DNA of 64,000 bases from Pirellulales bacterium (GCA_028279215.1 JANQOF010000072.1:29942-93941), one strand, 5' to 3'. Shown: positions 52,141 through 61,231, counted from the stretch's first letter. Program-made: numbers and translations. The notes: generated by a model from the letters alone, not told the origin.

Positions 52141-52797
52141 ATGGCTAATGCTCTTCAAAAAGAGGTGTTCGAGACTCGGCAAAAGTCACGCGACACGGTC
52201 TACATTGTCGAAGACGATGCCAGCACTCGCGAAGCGCTCGGCGAGTTGATTCGTCCCACCGGCGCGGCGGTCGAATCATTTCGTTCCGCCGAGGAATTCT
52301 TAGATGCGTACCGCAGCGATAACCCGAGTTGTTTGTTGCTCGACCAGCATTTGCCGGGCATTAGTGGCTGCGAATTACTCCGCCAGTTGCGAAGCGAAGG
52401 TGTGCCGATTCCCGTAGTATTCGTCACTGCCCACCCAAGCACGCCAATGACCGTCGACGCCATGAGAATGGGTGCGGTGAACGTGCTCGAAAAGCCGTGT
52501 TGCGAAAACGAGTTGAGAGACGCCATTCACGCCGCGTTGACCAATGGCCGCAAAGAGCAACGCCAGTCGGCCTACCGACGCGAAGTGGCCGAACGAATCG
52601 ACGGACTCAACAATAGCGAGCGAGAGGTACTGACCCACGTGCTCAACGGAGTGCCCAACAAGCAAATCGCCAGCCAACTCGGTGTCTGCATTCGCACCGT
52701 GGAGGCCCGCCGCAGCAAGATTTACAAGACGATCGGCGTCCAGTCGGTCGCTGAACTCACCCGAGCTTGTGTGGCTGCGGGCTATATTGATGCTTGA
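52141..52797 (+). CDS. Second FixJ-like response regulator
   Basis: 218 aa from ATG 52141 with AGGAGA at good spacing; ATG 52136 is too close to that site. REC domain with VEDD, phospho-acceptor D68 (CLLLDQHLPG), VFVTAHPST and Lys in VLEKPCCENEL. The GerE HTH is NNSEREVLTHVLNGVPNKQIASQLG...RTVEARRSKIY. It is a clear paralogue of the regulator at 51077 without a kinase of its own, so it may share the FixL-like kinase or oppose the first regulator. Confidence 0.92.
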   Translation: MANALQKEVFETRQKSRDTVYIVEDDASTREALGELIRPTGAAVESFRSAEEFLDAYRSDNPSCLLLDQHLPGISGCELLRQLRSEGVPIPVVFVTAHPSTPMTVDAMRMGAVNVLEKPCCENELRDAIHAALTNGRKEQRQSAYRREVAERIDGLNNSEREVLTHVLNGVPNKQIASQLGVCIRTVEARRSKIYKTIGVQSVAELTRACVAAGYIDA

Positions 52798-53104
52798 TTC
52801 CCAATAGATTGGCCGCCGGCCGGCCATTCGATTCGGCTAACCGCAGTTCCTGCGTGCAGTCGGGTGCGGTGGTCGCAAGACCTTATTTTTCAAAGACTTG
52901 CGACAGCTGGTAAGCAGCTAGCGTCACGATTTTCTGCCCCCTGATCATCGTGGCGCTGGCCTGCTTGCCCCTCGACAGCCCAGGTACACCGTGCCTATGC
53001 TGTGCCGTGCAGCATGCACCATGTGGCGACGTCGGTCGCCAACGACCAGGCTGGTCGGCCCGAGACGCGCGGGCTTGAAGCGCGCCGCCCGCCAACGAAC
53101 TCTC
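52798..53104. other. Intergenic region, no gene found
   Basis: 307 bases. A GC-rich stretch GGCCGCCGGCCGGCC just after the regulator can form short hairpins but lacks a T-run. The remainder should carry the promoter of the toroid gene. An open frame leading into 53105 has basic, non-homologous sequence and is not used. Confidence 0.35.
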
Positions 53105-54043
53105 ATGTTCCCAAATCCGACGTCCGCATCGGTCGCCAAGCATCGCGACCCCGAGCGGAGCACATTGCGAGTCGTGCCAGCAACCGACCATCGCCCCATC
53201 GATTGGCTTGACCAATGGAATGGGCCGGCGGTGTCGACTGCCACGGCGGTGGGCGCATTGGTGCTGTCGGAGCAGCACGGCGGTGGCCTCGGAGAGATCG
53301 ATGCCCCCAACCCGCTCGATTCGGCTTATCAAGGCGACCTGAGCGAACTGATCGTGGGTAGCATGCACTGGCTGGCCCGCCAGCAACATGCCGACGGTGG
53401 CTGGACAAGCCAGCCCTGCGACCTATTGCAACCGTCGGAGTTGTTCACGTCGATGTTTGTACGCGCCGCGTTCCAGCTCACCGGTGCGCCAGCGGCATAT
53501 CCCGATCTTGGCAGCGGGATGGTGTCGTTCACAAGCAATCAAGGTACCGACTACTTGAAATCCGAGTATGGTGCGTTGCACAGCGCCTCGTTGTTAGCCT
53601 ACGGGTGTTCCGCGCTAGCTGAAGTCGTAGATTGGAAGCACTTGCCAACGATTCCATTGGAACGGGCGACATTTGGAGTTGTCGATTCTCGCGTTGAGTT
53701 TTGGAAGCACCGCGATCCAGTACTTCCAGCCATAGTGGCGCTTGGCGTAGCGGCGTACTCGCTCCACAAACCACTTAATCCCATCACCTTATGGCGACGC
53801 GGTCGCGCGTGCGCCTCGGCGACCGACTGGCTCGCCAGTCAGCAGAATCCTGATGGCAGCTTCGAGAATTCGGTGCCGACCACTAGTCTCGTGCTGATGA
53901 GCCTTGCGAGTATCGGCCAAAACACGGGGCACGTCGTTCGCCATGGCGTCGAGTATTTGCTATCGCAGGTCGGCGCGAACGGTAGCTGGAATGAACTCAA
54001 TTGGACCCGCCAACAGAGCAACCTAGCCAATACGTGCGGATAG
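53105..54043 (+). CDS. Squalene-cyclase-like toroid protein (possibly truncated)
   Basis: 312 aa from ATG 53105; no signal peptide. QW-type repeats: ARQQHADGGWTSQP (~104-117), ASQQNPDGSFENS (~269-281) and LSQVGANGSWNE. Homology to prenyltransferase/squalene-oxidase repeat proteins is clear, but there is no DxDD. The end, after GSWNE, does not continue the usual repeat pattern, so a 3' frameshift or truncation is possible. The next two genes follow with 20-base and minus-4-base spacing, which suggests a specialised-metabolite operon. Confidence 0.75.
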   Translation: MFPNPTSASVAKHRDPERSTLRVVPATDHRPIDWLDQWNGPAVSTATAVGALVLSEQHGGGLGEIDAPNPLDSAYQGDLSELIVGSMHWLARQQHADGGWTSQPCDLLQPSELFTSMFVRAAFQLTGAPAAYPDLGSGMVSFTSNQGTDYLKSEYGALHSASLLAYGCSALAEVVDWKHLPTIPLERATFGVVDSRVEFWKHRDPVLPAIVALGVAAYSLHKPLNPITLWRRGRACASATDWLASQQNPDGSFENSVPTTSLVLMSLASIGQNTGHVVRHGVEYLLSQVGANGSWNELNWTRQQSNLANTCG

Positions 54044-54063
54044 TGCGGGAAGGCCTTCCGGGC

Positions 54064-54654
54064 ATGGCCGATTCGACCGGAATCACAACAGAAGCGAGTC
54101 AGTCGCAGCGATCAGCTCTCGAATCGCTAGTTGCCCTGTTTGCCAGCGACGTCAGTCAGTTGGGCAGGTTTGTCGCCGTTGGCACATCGGACCTGCCGAC
54201 GTCGTACGCGGCACTCTTGGCCCACGACGATCATATGACCGTCACGCTTGAAGCTTACCACGAATCGTTGGTCAGCGTTGTTGTGGTCGACGAACAGTCG
54301 GGCGACGATTGGTATGCTCGGCAAAGTCTCTTGGCTCGCCATTTGGACGGCGCAATCGTACAATACGGTATTATGCGGATCGATCTATCAAGCCTGCCTG
54401 CCCATGTTGCATCTGCCATCCAGTCGCACACGGCGCCGCTGGGGCGGATACTGATCAGAAATAACCTGCTGCGGCATGTCGAGTTGTTGGCGTTGTGGCG
54501 AATCGAACCGGCCCCGTCCTTAGCGACTCCCCTTGGCCTGGCACCCGGAGAAACGATCTACGGGCGTTCGGCTGCGATTCACCTGGCCGGTAAACCGTCG
54601 GTCGACTTGCTTGAGATTGTTACCGACCATCCGAGCGCCCAAACGACTACATGA
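54064..54654 (+). CDS. Chorismate-lyase-like protein
   Basis: 196 aa from ATG 54064. The C-terminal half carries the UbiC/DUF98 style pattern: DDHMTVTLEAYH (~58-69), RILIRNNLLRHVELLALWRIEP (~128-149), then PGETIYGRSAAIHLAGKPSVDLLEIV. Chorismate-pyruvate lyases release 4-hydroxybenzoate, a plausible aromatic starter for a pathway containing a halogenase. Overall similarity is moderate, so the reaction is a proposal. The stop overlaps the halogenase-like start (ATGA). Confidence 0.6.
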   Translation: MADSTGITTEASQSQRSALESLVALFASDVSQLGRFVAVGTSDLPTSYAALLAHDDHMTVTLEAYHESLVSVVVVDEQSGDDWYARQSLLARHLDGAIVQYGIMRIDLSSLPAHVASAIQSHTAPLGRILIRNNLLRHVELLALWRIEPAPSLATPLGLAPGETIYGRSAAIHLAGKPSVDLLEIVTDHPSAQTTT

Positions 54655-55910
54655 CCACTCCCATTAACCCTTCGTACGATTGCATCGTTATTGGCGGTGG
54701 GCCTGCGGGTTCGACTGCCGGGGCGCTAGTTGCAGCGGCCGGGCACTCGGTGCTCGTGGTCGAACGAGATGCAATGCCACGCCAGCACGTCGGCGAATCG
54801 CTGATGCCCGAAACGTACTGGGTGTTTGAACGTCTTGGTGTGCTTGATCAATTGGCGCAATCTCGGTTTTCGCGGAAAGTCGGCGTGCAGTTTGTCAGCA
54901 ACACAGGTCGAGAGTCCCAACCGTTCTTTTTTCGGTCGCACGATCCTCACCCTTCCAGTGAGACTTGGCACGTCGACCGCGCCGAGTTCGATGAGATTCT
55001 GTTTCGCAATGCCGCCCAAAAGGGAGCCGACTGCCGCGATCGCGTTCGAGCAGTCGATGTGACGTTCGACGAGGCGCGGGCTACTGGCGTGCATCTCGAC
55101 GATGGCGGCAACCAGCAACGAGTATCGACCAAGGTCGTCATCGATGCGTCGGGGCAGCAGACGCTGCTCGCCAACAGGCTTGGCATTCGCCGGGTGAATC
55201 CCAACCTTCGCAAGGCGGCCATATGGCGCCACTATCGTGGCGCAGCGCGCGACGAATCGGGTGGCGGCGTGAAAACGATCATCCTGCACACATCCGACAA
55301 GAATGCGTGGTTTTGGTACATTCCACAGGCCGACGACCTCGTGAGCGTGGGCTGCGTGGGCGACAACGACTATCTACTGAAAGGTCGCGGATCGCCCGAA
55401 GAGGTTTTCGCTCAGGAGCTGGCAAAGTGCGATGCCGTCCAATCACGTGTCGCCGGCGCCGAACCGCTCGACGACCTGCGGGTCGCCAAGGAGTTCTCCT
55501 ACTCCACCGACCGGGCAGCGGGCGACGGTTGGTTACTCGTCGGCGACGCTTGGGGGTTTATCGACCCGGTGTACTCATCGGGCGTCTACTTCGCATTGCA
55601 GTCCGCGGCGCTCGCCGCAGACTGCGTGATCGAGGGCCTTGCCAAGAACGACACATCGGCCGAGCAACTTGGCAAGTGGGGGCCTGACTTTCAAGCGGCC
55701 ACCAATTCGGTTCGCCGCCTGGTGCACGCCTTTTACTCGGGCGAGTTTCGAGTGGGCCGGTTTGTCAACGACCACCCCGAGCACCGGGGCAACCTGACCG
55801 ATCTGTTGATCGGTCGCATCTTCAAGCCAGGCGTGGCAACCATGTTCGACGACCTCGAGCCATGGCTCGAGCGGCAACTTGCCGAGGCGGCCAAAGTGGA
55901 CGCTGTTTAG
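54651..55910 (+). CDS. Flavin-dependent halogenase-like oxidoreductase
   Basis: 419 aa from ATG 54651, which overlaps the preceding stop. FAD-binding GGGPAGSTAG (~16-25), the family phrase HVGESLMPETY (~46-56), and NAWFWYIPQAD (~216-226), which contains the WxWxIP motif typical of flavin-dependent halogenases. GDAWGFIDPVYSSGV is the second FAD motif. It could halogenate a phenolic or carrier-bound substrate, or be a related monooxygenase-like oxidase. With the chorismate-lyase-like gene this suggests an aromatic secondary product. Confidence 0.82.
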   Translation: MTTPINPSYDCIVIGGGPAGSTAGALVAAAGHSVLVVERDAMPRQHVGESLMPETYWVFERLGVLDQLAQSRFSRKVGVQFVSNTGRESQPFFFRSHDPHPSSETWHVDRAEFDEILFRNAAQKGADCRDRVRAVDVTFDEARATGVHLDDGGNQQRVSTKVVIDASGQQTLLANRLGIRRVNPNLRKAAIWRHYRGAARDESGGGVKTIILHTSDKNAWFWYIPQADDLVSVGCVGDNDYLLKGRGSPEEVFAQELAKCDAVQSRVAGAEPLDDLRVAKEFSYSTDRAAGDGWLLVGDAWGFIDPVYSSGVYFALQSAALAADCVIEGLAKNDTSAEQLGKWGPDFQAATNSVRRLVHAFYSGEFRVGRFVNDHPEHRGNLTDLLIGRIFKPGVATMFDDLEPWLERQLAEAAKVDAV

Positions 55911-56016
55911 TCGGGCTTGCCGCTGTGGTACACTCGACACTCCTACCTGCCGGGCAGTCTCCCGGCGATTGACCAAGCCGTCCAACTTCCGTCGTGGCAT
56001 GGGAGCGCGCAACCGA

Positions 56017-56229
56017 ATGAATTATGTGGTGTGGATCCTGATCGTTGTTCTGTTGGTGCTGCACCAGGACAACTGGAATTGGGACAGCGATTATCTGGTG
56101 TTCGGCTTCATGCCGATCGGTCTGTTCTACCATGCGTGCATATCGATCGCGGCCGGCGTGGTGTGGTTCATGTCGACGAAGTTCTGTTGGCCCGATGAGA
56201 TGGAAGCCACCGAGGAGCCAACCACATGA
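56017..56229 (+). CDS. DUF3311-type small membrane protein
   Basis: 70 aa from ATG 56017. Two TM helices (YVVWILIVVLLVLHQDNW; YLVFGFMPIGLFYHACISIAAGVVWFM) and a short acidic tail. Small proteins of this kind accompany sodium:solute symporters, and here the stop overlaps the symporter start (ATGA). Likely an accessory subunit. Confidence 0.8.
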   Translation: MNYVVWILIVVLLVLHQDNWNWDSDYLVFGFMPIGLFYHACISIAAGVVWFMSTKFCWPDEMEATEEPTT

Positions 56230-57788
56230 CTCCTCTAGTCACCTTAATCATCATCTGCGTGTACCTGGGGCTCCTGCTCACGCTCGGTATGCTCGCCAGC
56301 CGGCTGTTCACGGGCACCAAGACCGACTACCAACTCGCCAGCCACTCCATCGGCCCGTTTCTGCTGTTGATGTCGCTATTCGGGACGACAATGACCGCTT
56401 TTGCGTTGGTCGGTTCCAGTGGCGAAGCCTACAAAGAAGGCATTGGCGTTTATGGAATGCTGGCCTCGAGCAGTGGCATCATTCACTCGCTCTGCTTCTT
56501 TGTGATTGGCGTCAAGCTGTGGTCGCTCGGCAAGAAGAATGGCTACTCGACGCAAATCCAGTTCTTTCGCGACCGGCTCGATAGCGACGGCATTGGGCTA
56601 CTGTTGTTCCCGATATTGGTTGGGCTGGTCATTCCCTATTTGTTGATCGGCGTGATCAGCAGTGGCGTGGTGATTCAGAGTATGACGGCTGGGGCATTTC
56701 CGAACGTCGAAGCGTTCAACACAGGTGTACCCGCTACTGCCGGGGGCGTGCCAAAGTGGTTGGGCGCGCTAGTCGTATGCATTGTCGTGCTCATCTACGT
56801 GTTTTTCGGTGGAATGCGCGGCACGGCTTGGGCAAATGCCTTTCAAACGCTCATCTTCATGGTGCTCGGTGTCGTGACGTTCTGTGTGATCGCGTTCAAA
56901 CTGGGCGGACAAGATTCGTTGCTTGCCAACCTGCAGGAACTTGGGAGGAACATTCCGGAGGACAAGGCAACACGCGTCGATATGTCGCGAACCAAGTTCT
57001 TTACCTACCTCTTAGTGCCACTGTCGGTCGGCATGTTTCCGCATTTGTTCCAACATTGGCTCACCGCCAAGAGCGCAAAGACATTCAAAGTGCCCGTGGT
57101 GATGCATCCCATATTCATCATGATCGTATGGGTGCCCTGTGTGCTCATTGGAGTTTGGGCTACGACGGGGCTGGTGCCGACGCCACCGCCACTTCCCTCG
57201 AATCCGAATGCGATTCTTCCATTCTTAGTTAAGCGCCTTACCGATCCGGTACTTGGTGGCTTTCTAACCGCCGGCATCTTGGCCGCCATCATGTCGAGCC
57301 TCGATAGCCAATTCCTCTGTATCGGCACCATGTTCAGCAACGACATTGTCGGGCACTACGCGGGGCACGACCGCTACGACGACCGAACGCAGGTGTATAT
57401 CACGCGCGGGTTCATTATTGGCATTGTCGCAGTGACGTACGCCCTAAGCCGGGCGGAACCAAGAAGCGTGTTTGCACTTGGTATTTGGTGCTTCAGTGGT
57501 TTCGCATCGCTGTTCCCGCTTGTGTTTGCGGCACTGTATTGGCGAGGACTTACCAAAGCTGGTGCCTACGCCAGTGTGCTGACCACCATCGCCACGTGGT
57601 TCTATCTGTTCCGTCAGTCAGAGTACGGAGTGAATCGAACTTACACGCTCGAGGTCACACTCGGGAGTGCGACCTACGAGCTGATGCCCGTGGCGGCGAT
57701 CTTTGCGGCTTCGACGGTCGCACTCTTGGTCGTCTCGCTGGTTACGCCCAAGCCTTCGGAAGCAACGCTTGCCAAGTTCTTTGGGTAG
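56226..57788 (+). CDS. Sodium:solute symporter family transporter
   Basis: 520 aa from ATG 56226, about 13 TM helices. SSF features: GTKTDYQLASHSIGPFLLLMSLFGTTMTAFALVGSSG near the N-terminus, FFGGMRGTAWANAFQTLIFM (~200-219) and AGILAAIMSSLDSQFLCIGTMFSND (~350-374). It would import a solute with Na+. Substrate unknown. Translationally coupled to the DUF3311 gene. Confidence 0.92.
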   Translation: MTPLVTLIIICVYLGLLLTLGMLASRLFTGTKTDYQLASHSIGPFLLLMSLFGTTMTAFALVGSSGEAYKEGIGVYGMLASSSGIIHSLCFFVIGVKLWSLGKKNGYSTQIQFFRDRLDSDGIGLLLFPILVGLVIPYLLIGVISSGVVIQSMTAGAFPNVEAFNTGVPATAGGVPKWLGALVVCIVVLIYVFFGGMRGTAWANAFQTLIFMVLGVVTFCVIAFKLGGQDSLLANLQELGRNIPEDKATRVDMSRTKFFTYLLVPLSVGMFPHLFQHWLTAKSAKTFKVPVVMHPIFIMIVWVPCVLIGVWATTGLVPTPPPLPSNPNAILPFLVKRLTDPVLGGFLTAGILAAIMSSLDSQFLCIGTMFSNDIVGHYAGHDRYDDRTQVYITRGFIIGIVAVTYALSRAEPRSVFALGIWCFSGFASLFPLVFAALYWRGLTKAGAYASVLTTIATWFYLFRQSEYGVNRTYTLEVTLGSATYELMPVAAIFAASTVALLVVSLVTPKPSEATLAKFFG

Positions 57789-57845
57789 AGGGTACTCTCG
57801 CCGGGTGAGCGTTCAGGTTTGCCTCGCGGCTAATGGGCTTGTCGT

Positions 57846-59129
57846 ATGCGAATTGCTTATATCGCCGCTGGTGCCGCCGGAATGTACTGCGGTAGCTGTC
57901 TGCACGACAACACGCTCGCCCGCGCGCTAATGGAGCGCGGTGAGGACGTACTATTGGTGCCAACCTACACACCGATTCGCACCGACGAAGAGGATGTGAG
58001 CCTTTCCCGCGTGTTCTTCGGTGGCATCAACGTGTACTTGCAGCAGAAGGTACCTCTGTTTCGGCACACGCCGCGGTGGGTCGATTGGCTGCTCGACCGT
58101 CCGGCGCTCCTCAACATGGCGACGCGGGGAGGTCCGAGCGTCGATCCTGCCAAACTTGGCGACATGACCGTCTCGATGCTTCGCGGCGAGCAAGGCAACC
58201 AACGGAAGGAGCTTGCGAAGCTAGTCGATTGGTTGCTCGCCGAAGTCCAACCCGACGTGGTGCATCTATCGAACTCGATGTTGCTCGGCTTCGCCAAGCT
58301 GATTGCCGAGCAATGTGGCCCCCCGGTAGTATGTTCGCTATCGGGCGAGGACATCTTCTTGGAAAAACTCGTACCGCCACACTACGACGAGGCACGTGCG
58401 CTATTGCGCGAGCGTGCGACCGATGTCCAAGCATTTGTTGCGCTTAACGAGTACTACGCCAACTTTATGACCGACTACTTGGCGGTCGATCGTACCAAGG
58501 TGCACGTCGTCCCGCACGGGCTCGACTTGAGTGGCCACGCGCCAGCCGACTCACCGCGATCGGACCTAGTGGTGGGATATCTGGCCCGCGTTTGTCACGA
58601 CAAAGGCTTGCACTTGTTAGTAGAAGCCTGTGAACATCTGGTGGAGACCGCGCCGGACCTCAAATTCCAGATTCGCGCGGCAGGCTACTTGGGCAAGGCC
58701 GACGAAACTTACCTCGAACAAATCACAAAGCGCGTCGCGGAAGGTCCGCTGGCAGGCCGCTTTGAATACACCGGCGAACTCGATCGTGCAGGTAAGATTG
58801 CATTTCTTCAGTCGCTGAGTGTGTTTGCCTTGCCGACCGTGTATGCCGAAAGCAAAGGTTTGCCCGTACTCGAAGCGTGGGCAAACGGTTTGCCCGTGCT
58901 GGTGCCCGACCACGGAAGCTTCCCGGAGATGGTGACCGACACCTCTGGCGGCGTACTGCACGTTCCACACGACACCCACGACTTGGCCCACCGGCTGGGG
59001 GAATTGCTCGCCGACACCGAGCTGCGTGCCCAAATGGGGCGTGCGGGCCGCGAGGCGGTCGTCGACCGCTACCACGCCGAAAGGATGGCTGATGCAACCT
59101 TGGATCTGTACAAATCGCTCGTTTACTGA
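57846..59129 (+). CDS. GT4-family glycosyltransferase
   Basis: 427 aa from ATG 57846. N-terminal Rossmann half starts MRIAYIAAGAAGMYCGSCLHDN; the C-terminal half has GYLARVCHDKGLHLLVEA and the EX7E retaining-transferase motif ESKGLPVLEAW. The GxxAGMYCG start is found in a planctomycete/actinobacterial GT4 subgroup. It transfers a sugar from a nucleotide donor to an unknown acceptor. Unlinked to other glycan genes here. Confidence 0.9.
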   Translation: MRIAYIAAGAAGMYCGSCLHDNTLARALMERGEDVLLVPTYTPIRTDEEDVSLSRVFFGGINVYLQQKVPLFRHTPRWVDWLLDRPALLNMATRGGPSVDPAKLGDMTVSMLRGEQGNQRKELAKLVDWLLAEVQPDVVHLSNSMLLGFAKLIAEQCGPPVVCSLSGEDIFLEKLVPPHYDEARALLRERATDVQAFVALNEYYANFMTDYLAVDRTKVHVVPHGLDLSGHAPADSPRSDLVVGYLARVCHDKGLHLLVEACEHLVETAPDLKFQIRAAGYLGKADETYLEQITKRVAEGPLAGRFEYTGELDRAGKIAFLQSLSVFALPTVYAESKGLPVLEAWANGLPVLVPDHGSFPEMVTDTSGGVLHVPHDTHDLAHRLGELLADTELRAQMGRAGREAVVDRYHAERMADATLDLYKSLVY

Positions 59130-59173
59130 GGGCGAAATGCGTCGCTGGCGACCTGTGGCTTTGAATCGGCGGG

Positions 59174-59201
59174 TTGCGTCGTGGCCTCGATTGGATACAA
59201 T
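59174..59201 (+). promoter_or_regulatory. Putative rpsR promoter
   Basis: TTGCGT (59174-59179) and TACAAT (59196-59201) are 16 bases apart, ~54 bases before the rpsR start. Confidence 0.4.
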
Positions 59202-59254
59202 GTGGGGCTTGCCCGCATACAGTACCCCAACCCACCAACCACCCGAGCGGATTG

Positions 59255-59500
59255 ATGGCCAAGCGTCGCAGTAGTGCCAAAAAGGTAGCCAAGAAAGACC
59301 CGATTTACGTCGACGGCGTGAAGCCGAGGCCGATGTACGTCGATTACAAAGACGTCGAGCTGCTTGGCAAGCTGACGAACCGCCACGGTCGCATTGTGAG
59401 CCGGCGGAAGACAGGCTGCAACGCGGCGAGCCAGCACGCGGTATCCAAAGCCATCAAACGAGCCCGCTTCATGGCGCTAATGCCCTACATTGGCGATTGA
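59255..59500 (+). CDS. rpsR: 30S ribosomal protein bS18
   Basis: 81 aa from ATG 59255, the normal length. The bS18 core is clear: VDYKDVELLGKLTNRHGRIVSRRKTGCNAASQHAVSKAIKRARFMALMPYI (in outline, ~29-79). It binds the 30S platform with bS6. It stands alone here rather than in the usual rpsF-rpsR-rplI order, with its own promoter and a strong terminator. Confidence 0.95.
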   Translation: MAKRRSSAKKVAKKDPIYVDGVKPRPMYVDYKDVELLGKLTNRHGRIVSRRKTGCNAASQHAVSKAIKRARFMALMPYIGD

Positions 59501-59538
59501 TCCTGGCCGACTCGACGCATAAGACGATACAAACATCG

Positions 59539-59575
59539 ACGAGCCCTCGGCCCTACGGTCGAGGGCTCGTTTTTT
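59539..59575 (+). terminator. Strong Rho-independent terminator after rpsR
   Basis: An 11-bp perfect stem ACGAGCCCTCG/CGAGGGCTCGT with a ten-base loop is followed by five more T (TTTTT, 59571-59575), 38 bases after rpsR. Confidence 0.92.
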
Positions 59576-59596
59576 ATGGAAGGTGAACGTCGAGCG

Positions 59597-60022
59597 ATGT
59601 CCGAGGTGTTTACCACGCAGCGAATGGTTGAGTTTGCCGATACCGACATGGCCGGCATCATGCACTTCGCTTCGTTCTTCCACTACATGGAGTCGGTCGA
59701 GCATGAGTTCATTCGGAGCCTCGGCCTCAGCGTGTATACGCAAATCGACGGGAAGGCGATTAGTTTTCCACGGGTCTCCGCGACGTGCGATTTTCACTCG
59801 CCCGCTAAGTGCGAGGACGTCCTCGACGCCACGCTCGTCATCAAGCGAATCGGCACAAAGAGCCTCACCTATCTAATCGACTTCTCGCGAGCCGGCACGC
59901 CTGTTTCCACTGGGCGGGTGACTTGCGTCTGTTGCCACATCTTTCACGATCGTCCTCCTGAGTCGACTCCGATTCCCCGGCAGTTCATCGACTTACTGTC
60001 CCCTTTCTTGGCCACCGAATAG
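59597..60022 (+). CDS. Acyl-CoA thioesterase, YbgC/4HBT hotdog family
   Basis: 141 aa from ATG 59597. The 4HBT signature VEFADTDMAGIMHFASFFHYMESVEHEF (~11-38) includes the catalytic Asp of the D-x-x-G/A-x-x-H/Y pattern; a normal-length single hotdog domain. It would hydrolyse short or aromatic acyl-CoA. It starts 22 bases behind the rpsR terminator and 15 bases ahead of the ABC ATPase gene. Confidence 0.9.
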   Translation: MSEVFTTQRMVEFADTDMAGIMHFASFFHYMESVEHEFIRSLGLSVYTQIDGKAISFPRVSATCDFHSPAKCEDVLDATLVIKRIGTKSLTYLIDFSRAGTPVSTGRVTCVCCHIFHDRPPESTPIPRQFIDLLSPFLATE

Positions 60023-60037
60023 CTCTGACGTTCCACG

Positions 60038-60706
60038 ATGGAAATGCTCGCCGTTGAGAATGTGACCAAGGAGTATCCGACTCCGGCTGAAGCACTAGTG
60101 GTGCTGCGTGGTGTCTCGTTTATGCTCGACCGCGGCCAAAGCCTGGCGATCCTTGGACCAAGCGGTTCGGGCAAGAGCACCCTGCTTGCAATTCTAGGAG
60201 CGCTCGACAGTCCCACCTCGGGCCATGTGAAATTTGGAGAGGATTCTCCGTTTCAGCTTGGCGAAACCGAGCTCGCCGCTTTTCGGCGCGATCGCGTGGG
60301 GTTCGTGTTTCAGGATCATCACCTGCTGGCCCAGTTGTCAGTGCTCGAGAACGTTCTCACCCCGCTGCTCGCGGATGGTAAACCGACCCCCAACGACGTC
60401 GCCCGAGCGCGGGGGCTCATTGACCGCGTGGGACTGTCGGACCGTACGACCCACCGCCCATCCGAGTTGTCCGGTGGCGAGCGGCAACGCGTAGCAATCG
60501 CCAGGGCGCTCGTTCGCTCCCCTGCCCTGCTGCTGGCCGACGAACCTACTGGCAATCTCGACTCAGCCACCGCCGAAGTGGTTGGCCGCTTGCTCGTGGA
60601 ACTGCAACAGGAGCATAATTCGCTGTTGGTTGTGGTAACCCACAGCCAGACGCTTGCCGACACGATGCAGGAGCAACGACGCATCGAAGATGGGCGGCTT
60701 ATCTGA
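60038..60706 (+). CDS. ABC transporter ATP-binding protein, LolD/MacB-like
   Basis: 222 aa from ATG 60038. Walker A GPSGSGKST (~41-49), Q-loop VFQDHHLL, signature LSGGERQRVAIARAL (~144-158), Walker B LLLADEPTGNLDS and the switch His in VVVTHSQ. The LDS and FQDHHLLAQLS phrases point to the LolD/MacB (lipoprotein release/export) group. No permease gene is next to it; the neighbours are a thioesterase and a HEAT-repeat protein. Confidence 0.9.
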   Translation: MEMLAVENVTKEYPTPAEALVVLRGVSFMLDRGQSLAILGPSGSGKSTLLAILGALDSPTSGHVKFGEDSPFQLGETELAAFRRDRVGFVFQDHHLLAQLSVLENVLTPLLADGKPTPNDVARARGLIDRVGLSDRTTHRPSELSGGERQRVAIARALVRSPALLLADEPTGNLDSATAEVVGRLLVELQQEHNSLLVVVTHSQTLADTMQEQRRIEDGRLI

Positions 60707-60736
60707 CACGCGCCCCCGTCTTCCCCCTTCGCAACC

Positions 60737-61228
60737 ATGCACATTTCCGACCTCATCGACATGCTCGCCAGTGACGATCAGGCGATGCGGCGTCGAGCCG
60801 CCGAACTATTGAGCCAAAATGTCGACGTTGCCGGCGACGTGGCGACGGCCCTGGTTCAGCATGTGGGCGACAACGATCGCATCGTAGCCGAGTACTGCGT
60901 CGCCACGCTCGAAGAACTTGGCCCACCGCCAGCAAGCCAACTCGACGAATTGGCGAACCTGGCAACCGCCGCCGAGGTCGACGTGGCGTACTGGGCGGTC
61001 ACCTTGATCGGCCGGTGTGGCGTCGCCGCGTCCGAGCAGACGCACACGCTTGGAAACTTGGTGGTGAGTGATGCCGCAACGATTGTTCGCGAGCGCGCTG
61101 CCTGGGCGCTTGGTCGCATCGGCCCCGCGGCGTCGGCTGCCGTTCCACAGCTCGAGTCGGCTGCTGGCGCTACGCCGGAGAGTCTGGCCAGGGCCGTGGC
61201 CAAAGCGCTCGAAGCCATCAAGAAGTGA
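60737..61228 (+). CDS. HEAT-repeat protein
   Basis: 163 aa from ATG 60737. Four to five helical repeats of HEAT/PBS-lyase type, such as ASDDQAMRRRAAELLSQ, DNDRIVAEYCVATLEELG and SDAATIVRERAAWALGRIGPAASAAVPQLES. A protein-binding scaffold; no enzyme part. It is followed by a small hairpin and then ubiB. Confidence 0.88.
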   Translation: MHISDLIDMLASDDQAMRRRAAELLSQNVDVAGDVATALVQHVGDNDRIVAEYCVATLEELGPPPASQLDELANLATAAEVDVAYWAVTLIGRCGVAASEQTHTLGNLVVSDAATIVRERAAWALGRIGPAASAAVPQLESAAGATPESLARAVAKALEAIKK

Positions 61229-61231
61229 AAC

